A stretch of 64,000 nt of DNA from Dietzia sp. NCCP-2495 (lineage in GTDB: Bacteria; Actinomycetota; Actinomycetes; Mycobacteriales; Mycobacteriaceae). Location of the stretch: contig NZ_BRVN01000014.1 in the NCBI RefSeq assembly GCF_026011735.1, positions 1 through 64,000 on the forward strand, in the 5' to 3' direction. Positions 35,307 to 44,100 of this stretch are shown here, one piece after another. Position 1 is the first letter of the stretch. Each line of letters opens with the position of its first letter. Under the pieces are notes generated by a model. The model was given only the letters and a program-made list of their open reading frames with translations. It had not been told where the DNA came from and ran no database searches. The position numbers and the translations under genes were made by a program.

Positions 35307-36326
35307 GTGCAGCCGCTGATCCGCGCGGCCAGCCTGCGCGGGTTCGACGCGCTCGTCACCGAACTCGGCGGCGACCCAGTCCGCCTTCTCGAGGCATTCG
35401 ACATCGTGGCGGACGTCCTCGAACACGACGACGGACTGCTGTCGATCACCGCGCACGACCGGATGCTCGACGCCGCCGCGGCCGAGCTGCACTGCCCGGA
35501 CCTGGGTCTGCGTCTGGCCGAGCGGCAGGACCTGACGATCCTCGGCCCGGTGGCCCGCGCGGTGAGCACGTCGGCCACCGCGACCGAGGCGCTCGACGCT
35601 GCCGCCCGCTTCCTGTTCGTGCACAGCCCGGTCCTGACCATCGGCGTGGACGACGACCCCTGGGACCGGCGCGGGGTCGTGGCGCTCACGTACCGCAAGG
35701 AGGTCTCCGAGTCGCCGTACTCGCCCCAGGCCGTCGAACTCGGTCTGGGCGTGTTTTACCGGGTCGCCGTGCAGTTGCTCGGCCGGTCCACCGGGTTGCG
35801 GTCGGTCGAGATCCCGCACGGGCCGCTGTCCCCGGTGAATCGATACCTCGACTTCTTCTCCGCGGACGTGAAGTTCGACCGGCCGGTGGCCGCCCTGTGC
35901 GTGGACGCCCGTGTGCTGGACTCGGTCTTCGAGACCGCGGACGAGGAGATCCGCCGGGCCGCGGTCGAGCACCTCGCCGGCGCCTACGCGGACCCCGCGG
36001 ACTCGATCGCAACCCAGATCCGCCGGATCGTGAGCGAGAGCCTTCCCGGCCTCATCCCTTCACTGTCGGAGGTGTCGAGGACGCTTCATCTCCATCCGCG
36101 GACTCTTCAGCGGCGCCTCGTCGTCGTCGGCACGTCTTTCGGACAGATCATCGACGACCTGCGCCGCGACCGCGCGCACCGGTACATCACCACCACCGAC
36201 CTGTCCTTCACACAGATCGCCGACCTGGTGGGCTTCGCCGAACAGGCCACGCTCAGCCACGCGGTGCGGCGGTGGTTCGGCGTCTCCCCCAGGCGGCTCC
36301 GCCACCAGGCCAGGTTGTCGCGCTGA
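35307..36326 (+). CDS. AraC-family regulator, VirS-like
   Basis: 339 residues: an N-terminal arabinose-binding-type domain (AASLRGFDALVTELGGDPVRLLEAFDI; CPDLGLRLAERQDLTILGPVARAV; YVHSPVLT-like reads FVHSPVLTIG) and a C-terminal AraC double helix-turn-helix (LHLHPRTLQRRLVVVGTSF; DLSFTQIADLVGFAEQATLSHAVRRWFGVSPRRLR). From memory this follows M. tuberculosis VirS domain by domain. It precedes the MBL-SDR-hydrolase genes on the same strand, which it probably activates. Confidence 0.9.
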   Translation: MQPLIRAASLRGFDALVTELGGDPVRLLEAFDIVADVLEHDDGLLSITAHDRMLDAAAAELHCPDLGLRLAERQDLTILGPVARAVSTSATATEALDAAARFLFVHSPVLTIGVDDDPWDRRGVVALTYRKEVSESPYSPQAVELGLGVFYRVAVQLLGRSTGLRSVEIPHGPLSPVNRYLDFFSADVKFDRPVAALCVDARVLDSVFETADEEIRRAAVEHLAGAYADPADSIATQIRRIVSESLPGLIPSLSEVSRTLHLHPRTLQRRLVVVGTSFGQIIDDLRRDRAHRYITTTDLSFTQIADLVGFAEQATLSHAVRRWFGVSPRRLRHQARLSR

Positions 36327-36364
36327 CACAAGTTTTCTGTCGGCGGCCGTCCGATCCTAGAACG

Positions 36365-37522
36365 ATGACCACGCAGCAACACACCCCGCAGGCGGGCACC
36401 GCGACGACGCTCAAGGAGATCGGTGCCCGCGCCATCCCCGAGTTCGACGGGGTCCACGACATCTGGCCCCGCGGCGAGCGTCTCCGCGCGATCCGCGCCG
36501 CCGCGACCGAGTACAAGCAGCGCTTCGCCGCGCAGGGGCAGGTGCGCGCGGTGAAGTCCGTCGACGTGGCCGGTGCGCCGTACCCGGTCAACTACGCGTT
36601 CGACAACGCCGTGTCGGTGCCCAGCCTGCCGCTCATCACGATGATCAACCGCATGCTCGTGGTGCAGTACGACGATTTCAACGGCCGCCCCCGCACGCTG
36701 GTGTTCGAGCCGACCGTTCCCGCCGGCTCGGCCGAGGCGCCGTTCTACAACAACCTGCAGACGATGGTCGACAAGATCCCCGGCGGCCAGCTCGCCAGCA
36801 AGGTGATCCTCAAGTACTTCAACGAGCCGGACGTGGCGTTGGCCAAGGTGGGCCTGACGCCCGCGGACGTGGACTTCTGCACGTTCGACCACCTGCACGT
36901 GCAGGACCCGCGGATGATCCTCGGCTCCACCGAGACGATCCCCGGCGATTCCGCCCCGCGCGAACCGCTGTTCGGCGACGCGAGGATGCTCGTGCACCGC
37001 CGCGAGCTGGCGACCCTGCAGGACCTGCACCCGATGCAGTGGGCCTGGTACGTCGAGGACGGCCTCGGCGGCGTGGACCCGGGCAGGTTCGCACTCTTCG
37101 ACGGCGACATCGAGCTCGGCCCCGGCATCGCGCTGTTGTGGACGCCCGGCCACACCGACGGCAACCACTCGCTGGTCATCAACACCCCGGACGGCGTGTG
37201 GGTGTCCTCGGAGAACGGTATCTCGCTGGACAACTGGCAGCCGGAACTGTCGAAGATCCCGGGCGTGCGCCGCTACCACGAGCAGTACGGCCGCGAGATC
37301 TGCCCCAACGCCAATACCCTCGAGGATGCGCTGGATCAGTACGACTCCATGATCAAGGAGAAGACCATGGCGGATACGTGCGCGGCCGATCCGCGTTGGC
37401 TGCAGATCCTGCCGTCGACCGAGCTGGCGCCGTGGAAGCGGTTCTGGCCCGTGGTGCCCACATATTGCCACGGCGGGATCTCGTACGGCCGCATCGAGTC
37501 GGGCCTGAAGGACGAGAAGTGA
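36365..37522 (+). CDS. MBL-fold metallo-hydrolase, variant metal site
   Basis: 385 residues from ATG 36365. The metallo-beta-lactamase region spans about 170-330: CTFDHLHVQDPRMILG at the place of the H-x-H-x-D-H motif, DARMLVHRRELATLQDLHPMQWAWY, LLWTPGHTDGNHSLVI (His) and WVSSENGISLDNW. The HLHVQD motif differs from canonical HxHxDH, so one metal may be missing or ligated differently. Its stop overlaps the SDR gene start (GTGA). Likely hydrolyses a lipid-like ester or lactone in the same pathway. Confidence 0.85.
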   Translation: MTTQQHTPQAGTATTLKEIGARAIPEFDGVHDIWPRGERLRAIRAAATEYKQRFAAQGQVRAVKSVDVAGAPYPVNYAFDNAVSVPSLPLITMINRMLVVQYDDFNGRPRTLVFEPTVPAGSAEAPFYNNLQTMVDKIPGGQLASKVILKYFNEPDVALAKVGLTPADVDFCTFDHLHVQDPRMILGSTETIPGDSAPREPLFGDARMLVHRRELATLQDLHPMQWAWYVEDGLGGVDPGRFALFDGDIELGPGIALLWTPGHTDGNHSLVINTPDGVWVSSENGISLDNWQPELSKIPGVRRYHEQYGREICPNANTLEDALDQYDSMIKEKTMADTCAADPRWLQILPSTELAPWKRFWPVVPTYCHGGISYGRIESGLKDEK

Positions 37523-38370
37523 CGACGACGAGAACACGTCCCGGCGCCCTCGTCACGGGTGCTGGCCGCGGGCTGGGCCGGGCGATCGCCGAGCTGCTGG
37601 CCGATCGCGGACACCTGGTCATGGTCACCGATCTCAGTGGCGAGGCCGCCTCCGCCGCGGCCGCGGAGATCGGGCGTGGGGCGCTCTGGGCCGAGGTCGA
37701 CGTGCGCGAGCACACGCAGGTCGAGCGGGCGCGCGATGAGCTGATCGCCGCGGCCGGGTCGCTGGAGGTGTGGGTGAACAACGCCGGCGTGCTGGTCACG
37801 GGGCCGGCGTGGGAGCAGTCGGAGGAGCTGCGCAAGCTCCATATGGACGTCAACGCGCTGGGCACGATCAACGGCACGGTCGCGGCGATCGACGCGATGC
37901 GGGGCGGCGCCGGCTCGGGCCCCGGCGGCCACATCATCAACATCGCCTCGCTCGCCGGCATCTCGGCTGTTCCCGGTGAGGCCGTGTACGCGGCGTCCAA
38001 GCACGCGGTGATGGGATTCTCCAGCAGTACCGTGGCCGATCTGCGGCTCGCGGGAGTGTGCAACATCGACATCTCGTGCGTGTGCCCGGACGGCATCTGG
38101 ACGCCGATGCTCCATGACAAACTCGACGATCCACAGGCGGCGCTGTCCTTCTCCGGCGTGCTGCTCCAACCCGAGGACGTGGTGAAGGCGGTCGGCACGG
38201 TGCTCGACAAGCCGCGCCCCGTCACGGCGATCCCGCATTGGCGCGGGGCGCTCGCCCGCCTGGGCGCCGCGTTCCCCAGTCTCGGCTCGGCGGCGCTGCC
38301 GCTGCTCGTGACGCAGGGGCGCCGGGTGCAGAAGAAGATGGTGGAGAAGAACGGACCCACACTGCGATGA
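37519..38370 (+). CDS. Short-chain dehydrogenase, SadH-like
   Basis: 283 residues, classical SDR: TGAGRGLGRAIAELLADRG (TGxxxGxG), WVNNAGVL (NNAG), the Ser in INIASLAGIS, and the YAASKHA (YxxxK) catalytic pair. The basic C-terminal tail RRVQKKMVEKNG resembles mycobacterial SadH (Rv3085). Joined by GTGA to the MBL gene and ATGA to the hydrolase gene. Confidence 0.92.
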   Translation: MTTTRTRPGALVTGAGRGLGRAIAELLADRGHLVMVTDLSGEAASAAAAEIGRGALWAEVDVREHTQVERARDELIAAAGSLEVWVNNAGVLVTGPAWEQSEELRKLHMDVNALGTINGTVAAIDAMRGGAGSGPGGHIINIASLAGISAVPGEAVYAASKHAVMGFSSSTVADLRLAGVCNIDISCVCPDGIWTPMLHDKLDDPQAALSFSGVLLQPEDVVKAVGTVLDKPRPVTAIPHWRGALARLGAAFPSLGSAALPLLVTQGRRVQKKMVEKNGPTLR

Positions 38371-39326
38371 GCGCACACACCAGTGACGTCGTCACCACCT
38401 ACCGGTCCCCCAGCCCGACGTCGCGCGTCCTCTACTGGGGCTCCCGTGCGACCCTGCGGCACGTGTACCGGGCGTGGCCGTTGACAGAATCCGGCATCCG
38501 CGGACTCGCCGCAGTGGAACGGGGCTTCGCCCGGCTACCGCATGCGCCGGGCGTGGTCGTTGAGGCCAGCTCGCTCGGCGGTGTCCCGGCGGTCACCACG
38601 ACGCCCCGGTCGGGCGCCGACGGGTCGGACGTGACGGTGCTGTACCTCCATGGCGGGGCGTTCGTGTTCTGCGGTCCGGGCACGCACGCCCGGCTGTGCT
38701 CGAGTCTCGCCGTCCACCTCGACGCCCCGGTCCACGCGGTGCGGTACCGCAAGCTGCCCGAGGTGGACCTGGCTGCGCTGATCGACGAGGTCTATTCGGC
38801 GTACCGCAGTCTGGCCGGGCAGCTTCCCGCGGGGCATCGGATCGTGGTGGCCGGGGATTCGGCCGGCGGGTTCCTCGCCGCCAAGATCTGCGAGCTTGCG
38901 GCGCTCGACGACGTACGGGCGCCCGCCGCGATGGTGGGGTACTCCCCGTTGTTCGATCTCGACCGCGAGGTCCGCGACGGATCGTGGTTCACGCGCGATG
39001 CCTACCAGCCCGCGGCGACCCTGCAGCGCGCTCAGGCGCTGTGGTCGCGCGGGCCGGCCGGCATCCGGGGCGAGCGGTCCATGCTCGAGGTGGACCCCGA
39101 GGCGTTCCCGCCCACACTCATCACGCTGGCTGCGGGCGAGTTGGTGGAGGACAGCGCGATCGCGCTGACCGAGCGTCTCCACGCGGCCGGGCGCACGGTG
39201 GAGACGCACCGCTGGTACACGGCCGTTCACGCCTTCCCCGTACTCGACGGCCTGGCACCGGAAAGCCGGCGAGCACGCGAACTGACGGTGGAGTTCCTGC
39301 GAAGGACACTGCCCCGCGTCGGGTAA
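38367..39326 (+). CDS. Alpha/beta hydrolase, hormone-sensitive lipase family (LipR-like)
   Basis: 319 residues with the HSL-family oxyanion motif YLHGGAFVF, nucleophile GDSAGGFLA, the acid candidate in AAGELVEDS and the catalytic His in TAVHAFPVL. It hydrolyses short- or medium-chain esters. M. tuberculosis LipR (Rv3084) occupies a comparable cluster under VirS. The start is coupled by ATGA to the SDR gene. Followed in the same frame, after the stop, by an acyl-CoA synthetase fragment. Confidence 0.9.
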   Translation: MSAHTSDVVTTYRSPSPTSRVLYWGSRATLRHVYRAWPLTESGIRGLAAVERGFARLPHAPGVVVEASSLGGVPAVTTTPRSGADGSDVTVLYLHGGAFVFCGPGTHARLCSSLAVHLDAPVHAVRYRKLPEVDLAALIDEVYSAYRSLAGQLPAGHRIVVAGDSAGGFLAAKICELAALDDVRAPAAMVGYSPLFDLDREVRDGSWFTRDAYQPAATLQRAQALWSRGPAGIRGERSMLEVDPEAFPPTLITLAAGELVEDSAIALTERLHAAGRTVETHRWYTAVHAFPVLDGLAPESRRARELTVEFLRRTLPRVG

Positions 39327-39368
39327 CCCGGCCGCCGACGGGAACCGCTCTGCCCACACAGAGAAGAC

Positions 39369-39914
39369 ACCACGATCGGGACCCCGATCGGCGACGTGCA
39401 GGCCCGCATCGTTGACGATTCCGGCGACCTGGTGCCCCCCGGAGCCGAGGGCGAACTCCAGCTCCGCGGGACGTGTGTGGCGGACGGCTACTGGGACATG
39501 CCCGCCGAGACCCGGAGCACGTTCCTGCCCGACGGGTGGCTGGCCACCGGCGACATGGGCACCATGACGGGGGACGGCCACATCACCATCCGCGGACGCA
39601 AGAAGGAGATGTACGTCCGGGGTGGCTACAACGTGTACCCGGCCGAGATCGAGAACGTCCTGTCCACCCACCGGTCGGTCGCCCTGTGCGCCGTGATCGG
39701 GTACCCGGACCCGACTTTCGGGGAGAAGGGCTGCGCGTTCATTGTCCCCGCACCCGGCCAGGTGGTGGACATCGATGAGCTGCGCGGCCTGTGCACGCAG
39801 CAGCTGGCCGCGTACAAGGTCCCGGACCAGTTCGAGGTGGTGGACTCGTTGCCCATGACCCCGGCCGGAAAGATCAGGAAATCCGAGCTCACGTGGGGGC
39901 CGCCCGCGCAGTGA
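39369..39914 (+). pseudogene. Acyl-CoA synthetase (AMP-forming), 3' fragment
   Basis: Homology starts abruptly at TTIGTPIGDVQARIVD with no start codon or RBS of its own; the frame opens directly after the LipR-like stop at 39324. It covers only the last ~180 residues of a ~520-residue enzyme. Present are the GYWDMP segment, the hinge motif GWLATGDMGTMTGDGHITIRGRKK (ATGD and the R-x-K-x hinge), YNVYPAEIENVL, and the catalytic Lys in TPAGKIRKSEL. GTG 39396 could start a 172-residue product, but without the AMP-binding core it would not be active. Most likely a deletion remnant of a FadD gene of this cluster. Confidence 0.8.
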
Positions 39915-39926
39915 CGGGCAGTCCGC

Positions 39927-42197
39927 TCAGCCGGCTCCCCGCGCAGCGGCGCCGACGTCGGCCACGAGCTGGTCGGCCAGCGGGTGGGAGGCGTCGATGA
40001 ACGCCGCCGGGCTGCCGATAGGGGCGGCCACCGTGATCGTCGAGTCGCCCTGGTAGGCCTCCCCGGTGATCAGGTGCCGCCAGGTGCCCGGCGGCAGCGA
40101 CACCGTGACCTCGGTCTGGCCGGGGGCCATCACCGGCGCCACGAGCAGGGAGCCGCCCAGCATGAACTGGCCGTCCGCCCCCGCGGCGGTGGTGCCTGGG
40201 TGGGTGAGCCACAGGTGCCGGATCGCCGGGACCCCGGTAAGGGCGGCCTCGTCCAGAACCTCGGCCCTATATGGCGCAAGCGCCGCGAAGATGCGGCTGT
40301 TGCGGGCGAACGCATCGATCTCCTCGGGGTCATAAACCTGACGGTTGACCGCCGGCCGGTTGCCCTCGTGGCTGCGGAACATCGGGCCGAACGCTGCGTA
40401 CTCACCCCAGCGGGCGAGCAGTTCCGCGTCGCGGACGTAGTCGGTCAGCTGCAGGTTCACGGAGGTGTAGCCGCCGATGTCGGAGTGGACGACCGGCCAG
40501 CCCGACACCCCGGCCGCAAATGTCCCGGCGAGCGCCGAGGCGAGACCGTCCTCCTCCGACCAGCCGACCATCTGGTCGCCGTTCCAGAACGCCGGACTCT
40601 GCGAGTCCATCCCCGAGGTGCCGGCGCGGAACCAGGTCACGCAGTCGGGGCGTCCCGCCTTCTCGCAGCCCTCACGCACGACCTCCGACCACAGGCGGGG
40701 CCAGGCGTTGTGCATGAGGGTGGCGTCACCCTCGTGAAGGACGGCATCCATCGGCAGCGCCTCCCCGAAGTCCGCCATGAATCCGTCGACCCCATCAGCC
40801 AGCACCTCCTCGGCGATGACCGTGGACATCCACTCCCGGCCCGCCGGGTTGGTGAAGTCCACGAGCGCCGCCGAGTACCCGCCCTGGTCGACCATGTAGG
40901 GGCCACCGTCGGGCGCGCGCACCAGAAGCCCGGCGTCCCGCGCCTCCGCCCACAGGTTACGGATCCCGGGGTCGCCCTTGGGAGCGGCGTCGACGAGCCA
41001 CGGGTTGACGTAGGTGGTGGTCCGGATGCCGCGATCATGTAACTCACCGACGAGCTGCTCCCACCCCGGGTACCGCTGCTCGTCCAACTGCCACGTCCAC
41101 CACAGGCGGTCGCCGAAGTCCGTGGTGCGCTGCCCGGTCCAGTCCTGGAGCCACACACCCGCCACCTCGGTTCCGGAGGCCTCCAGCCTGTCCACGGTCT
41201 CCCGCACCGTGTCCGTGCCGCCCTGAATGCCGACGATCGCGCCCTGCTGGGTCCAGTCGGCCAGCCGCGGCCGCTCCACCGAACCCTGCTGCGTGGCGAT
41301 GAGGTGTTCAGGGGTGCTGCCGCGGGTGAGCTCGAGCCGCATCGACGGGGCCCACACCTCCAGCCCAACCCGGTCGGGAGCGCGGGTGTCGCCCACCGCG
41401 AACGCGTGCGCGGCCTCGTGGTCCGGGTCCACCCGAACGCCCTGCAGGTCGCCGGTGACATACGACGGCCACGCCGCGTAGGTCATCGAGGTGGTCCCGC
41501 CGGCCCCGCCGTTGGTGACGTCGGCCAACAGCGTCAGCGGCTGTTCGCCGCGGCCGACGCCCTGCTCGCGGGCGACCACGGGGACGAGCCGGCCGTCGAG
41601 GTTGAAATCGTCGAACTGTTCACCGAAGCCGTGCACGCCTGCGCCGGCCGACCGGCCGCCGATCCACTGCAGGACCGGGTCGTCGCCGCCTGCCGCGGTG
41701 GCGCCGGTGTCGACGTCGGCCGCTACCCCGCCGTCAGCGCGCTCGGTGAAGCTCACCGTGAACGGGACCGCACCGTCCGCGGAGACGAGGTCGCCGGTGA
41801 GGGTGACGGCTCCCGGGGCGGCCTCCACGCCGGTCAGCTGCTGGGCCGTCCACTGCTGATCGTGGTTCACGTCGGCCCAGAAGTACCCGCGGTGCTCCTC
41901 CCAGGAGACGTGCCCGGTCCCGGCGGACAGGAAGGCTGCGCCCGGGGCGTTCGACCACACGGTCTGATCGCCCTCGACCACTCGCACCGCGTCGTCCTCG
42001 ACGACCACGGAGTGCGCGCCCAGCGGGTGCACGCCGACCGCGCCCGGGTCGACGCTGAGCCCGCTGGGAGACATCACCGCGAGGTGATCGGTGGGCACGC
42101 CCAGGAGATCAACGCTGGCCGCTCCCCCCAGCGCGAGAGATCCGGTCACTGCGGTACCGACGGCGCTCAGCGCCCACCTACGAATTGTGTCGCCCAT
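39927..42197 (-). CDS. Exported GH31 glycosidase, sulfoquinovosidase-like
   Basis: 756 residues from ATG 42197, with an RRWALSAVGTAVTGSLALGGA twin-Arg-like signal. The (beta/alpha)8 GH31 core has VWLQDWTGQRTTDFGDRLWWTW, GFMADFGEALP (nucleophile Asp), FRAGTSGMDSQSPAFWNGDQMVGW, PVVHSDIGGYTS (acid/base Asp) and FRSHEGNRP. The QDW-x-G-x-R and FG-x-R-x-x-W elements are those of YihQ-type sulfoquinovosidases rather than alpha-glucosidases. It would release sulfoquinovose from plant or algal sulfolipid outside the cell. No sulfoquinovose catabolic genes are nearby, so the substrate call is an inference. Confidence 0.85.
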   Translation of the reverse strand: MGDTIRRWALSAVGTAVTGSLALGGAASVDLLGVPTDHLAVMSPSGLSVDPGAVGVHPLGAHSVVVEDDAVRVVEGDQTVWSNAPGAAFLSAGTGHVSWEEHRGYFWADVNHDQQWTAQQLTGVEAAPGAVTLTGDLVSADGAVPFTVSFTERADGGVAADVDTGATAAGGDDPVLQWIGGRSAGAGVHGFGEQFDDFNLDGRLVPVVAREQGVGRGEQPLTLLADVTNGGAGGTTSMTYAAWPSYVTGDLQGVRVDPDHEAAHAFAVGDTRAPDRVGLEVWAPSMRLELTRGSTPEHLIATQQGSVERPRLADWTQQGAIVGIQGGTDTVRETVDRLEASGTEVAGVWLQDWTGQRTTDFGDRLWWTWQLDEQRYPGWEQLVGELHDRGIRTTTYVNPWLVDAAPKGDPGIRNLWAEARDAGLLVRAPDGGPYMVDQGGYSAALVDFTNPAGREWMSTVIAEEVLADGVDGFMADFGEALPMDAVLHEGDATLMHNAWPRLWSEVVREGCEKAGRPDCVTWFRAGTSGMDSQSPAFWNGDQMVGWSEEDGLASALAGTFAAGVSGWPVVHSDIGGYTSVNLQLTDYVRDAELLARWGEYAAFGPMFRSHEGNRPAVNRQVYDPEEIDAFARNSRIFAALAPYRAEVLDEAALTGVPAIRHLWLTHPGTTAAGADGQFMLGGSLLVAPVMAPGQTEVTVSLPPGTWRHLITGEAYQGDSTITVAAPIGSPAAFIDASHPLADQLVADVGAAARGAG

Positions 42198-42283
42198 CAC
42201 ACCGGGCACTCTAGCGGCCGATCCCGGCTATGAAAAATAATCCATCATTCGTCCAACGCACAGCTTCGGCCTGCGCCGGACGA

Positions 42284-42628
42284 TCAGGCGCGCGAGTCCT
42301 GGCCCGGCTGGCTGGTGACCGTGGTCAGCAGGAACACGCTGTCCTCGAGCGCCAGCACCGAGTGGCGCTCGTGGGTGAGGATCCAGAGTTCGCCCTCGCC
42401 GAACTCGCCCTGGGATTCGTTGTCCAGATCCACGCGGACCCGCCCCCGGAGGACCTGCAAGCTCGCTGCCGGTGGGGAGTTGTGCTCGGCCAGACGGACC
42501 CCGTCACGTAGTGCGATGACGGACTGGCGCAGGGGCCCGTCGTGAGCGACGAGTTCGGCGCTGCGCCCGTGCTCCCCCGCACGCGCTGTAGCGAGGTGGG
42601 ACTCGGCCAGTTCCTTGAGATTCGCCAT
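42284..42628 (-). CDS. Small cupin-domain protein
   Basis: 114 residues from ATG 42628 (AAAGG upstream). A single beta-barrel cupin: VRLAEHNSPPAASLQVLRGRVRVDLD and GELWILTHERHSVLALEDSVFLLTTVT (key parts EHNSPPAASLQVLRG and HERHSVLALED). The metal-binding His pattern is partial. Such proteins often sense or protect against small oxidised metabolites; function unknown. Confidence 0.82.
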   Translation of the reverse strand: MANLKELAESHLATARAGEHGRSAELVAHDGPLRQSVIALRDGVRLAEHNSPPAASLQVLRGRVRVDLDNESQGEFGEGELWILTHERHSVLALEDSVFLLTTVTSQPGQDSRA

Positions 42629-42752
42629 GATCAACCTTTCCGACGCCGGGCGGACGGGACGCCGTCCACACAGCCGCGGAGGGCGTGTCCTCAACCTATC
42701 CACATCGGACCATCCCGGATGGCGAAGCGTTCAGTCCCGGTTCGCTAAGGGA

Positions 42753-43592
42753 TCAGTTCCCGTCCGCCACGACCCCGCGCAGGCCGTCGGCCCCGAACAG
42801 CGGCTCGAGCATCGAGGAGAAGTCGGGGCCGCGGCGCAGCATCTGGCCGCCGTCGACGTTGATCACCTGTCCTGTGATCCACGTCGAGCCGTCGCCGAGA
42901 AGAAATGCGGCGGCCTCCGCTATGTCCTCCACCCGTCCGATCCGCGGGAGCGGGGTGTTGATGCGGTAGTCCTCGGCGATCGCCGGATCGGACAGGATCG
43001 GCGCCACCAGGTCGGTCTCGATCAGGCCCGGGCGGATGCCGTTCACGCGTACCCCGCTCGCGCCCAGCTCGTCGGCGGCGAGCCCGACGAGGTGGTCGAC
43101 CGCCGATTTGGTCACCCCGTAGGCGCCGAACCACCGGTGGGTGTTGCTCGCGGCGATCGAGGAGATCGCCACGAACGAGCCACCGCCGGCCGCGACCAGC
43201 GCTCGCGCGGAATGCTTGAGGGTGAACATCATGCCGTTGACGTTGAGGTCGACAGTGCGCTTCCAGGCCTCGGTGTCCATCTGGGTGAGCGGACCGATCG
43301 TCTCGCTTCCACCGGCACAGGCCACTACACCGTCGAGCCCACCCCCGTGCTCGACCGCCACCGCGACCGCCCCGGCCACGCGATCCTCGTCTGTGACGTC
43401 GGCGGCGTGTGCGAGGACGGCGTCTGTCCGCCCGGTGTTCTCGCCGATCCGCTGCGCGGTCTCCGTCAGTCGCTCGGCTCCCCGACCGACGATCGTGACC
43501 TTCGCGCCGCGGCGGACCAACTCCTCGGCCACTCCGGCGCCGATGCCGCTTCCCCCGCCGGTGACCAGTACTGACTTCCCCTCAAAGCTCAT
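42753..43592 (-). CDS. Short-chain dehydrogenase/reductase
   Basis: 279 residues: TGGGSGIGAGVAEELVRRG nucleotide motif, VACAGG in place of NNAG, the Ser in VAISSIAAS, YGVTKSAVDHL (YxxxK) and the substrate-loop region GIRPGLIETDLVAPIL. The closing ITGQVINVDGGQMLR is typical of SDRs resembling 2,4-dienoyl-CoA or 3-oxoacyl reductases. Substrate not readable. No operon partner on the same strand within 100 bp. Confidence 0.9.
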   Translation of the reverse strand: MSFEGKSVLVTGGGSGIGAGVAEELVRRGAKVTIVGRGAERLTETAQRIGENTGRTDAVLAHAADVTDEDRVAGAVAVAVEHGGGLDGVVACAGGSETIGPLTQMDTEAWKRTVDLNVNGMMFTLKHSARALVAAGGGSFVAISSIAASNTHRWFGAYGVTKSAVDHLVGLAADELGASGVRVNGIRPGLIETDLVAPILSDPAIAEDYRINTPLPRIGRVEDIAEAAAFLLGDGSTWITGQVINVDGGQMLRRGPDFSSMLEPLFGADGLRGVVADGN

Positions 43593-43768
43593 GCCCGCAG
43601 CGTAGAACGTGTTCCAGTTCCGCGGGGGCGGTTCGGAATCTCGGCAGCATCGGCGGGGGAAGCGACACCACCCTGCGGATCATGCAGCAGCACATGCCGG
43701 ACTGATGCGGCAGCCCCCGACCGACATGGCCGCCTCGCGGGGCACGATTTACCCCCGGACACAAAGCG

Positions 43769-43801
43769 CCCCCGGCGTGCGAACTCGTCGCACGCCGGGG
43801 G
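43769..43801 (-). terminator. Intrinsic terminator of the 45-residue gene
   Basis: A 14-bp perfect stem CCCCCGGCGTGCGA (43769-43782) pairs with 43788-43801, loop of five. On the minus strand the stem is followed by GCGCTTTGTGT. It ends 22 bp after the stop of the small gene. Confidence 0.85.
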
Positions 43802-43823
43802 CAGCCGCGTCATTCGGTCGGGT

Positions 43824-43961
43824 TCAGGAGGCGAGCCCGAGCCTGCTGGCAAGGTACGGAATCCACCCCATGCAGCCGGGAGTGAGGGCCATACAGGCCA
43901 TCTCGCCCTCTCCGGGACCGAACAGGAAACGCATCGGGTCCTCTAACGAGCCTTCGAACAT
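43824..43961 (-). CDS. 45-residue protein of unknown function
   Basis: Begins MFEGSLEDPMRFLFGPGEGE and ends YLASRLGLAS. GAGGAG lies eight to nine bases before the ATG at 43961, and a strong terminator follows the TGA. Those two signals on both sides are the main support that it is a real gene. The middle (MACMALTPGCMGW) has two Cys eight residues apart and many Met; the C-terminus is amphipathic. No family recognised. Confidence 0.6.
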   Translation of the reverse strand: MFEGSLEDPMRFLFGPGEGEMACMALTPGCMGWIPYLASRLGLAS

Positions 43962-44052
43962 CGGGATCGCTCCTCGCAGTGTCGACAGTGATGTCCTGCA
44001 AGGGTTATCGGCCTGCGGCACCACTGTGTTACCCGTCACGCCTCTGATAGAC

Positions 44053-44100
44053 ATCCCGTGAGGCTCGGGTTTATCCCGTGATTGTCGGGTCTATCCCGTG
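44053..44100. repeat. Three 20-bp direct repeats between the mini-gene and GH1 gene
   Basis: The block ATCCCGTG recurs at exact 20-bp spacing at 44053, 44073 and 44093. The first two units continue with x-x-x-x-TCGGGT-x-T. On the minus strand this reads CACGGGATA-x-ACCCGA. The third copy contains the GH1 stop codon. Phased 20-bp spacing suggests a regulator binding on one face of the helix, upstream of the 45-residue gene. Confidence 0.7.

Noticed and set aside
39396-39914. A functional 172-residue protein from GTG 39396
   Set aside because: It is only the C-terminal part of an acyl-CoA synthetase, with homology continuing upstream of the GTG and no RBS.
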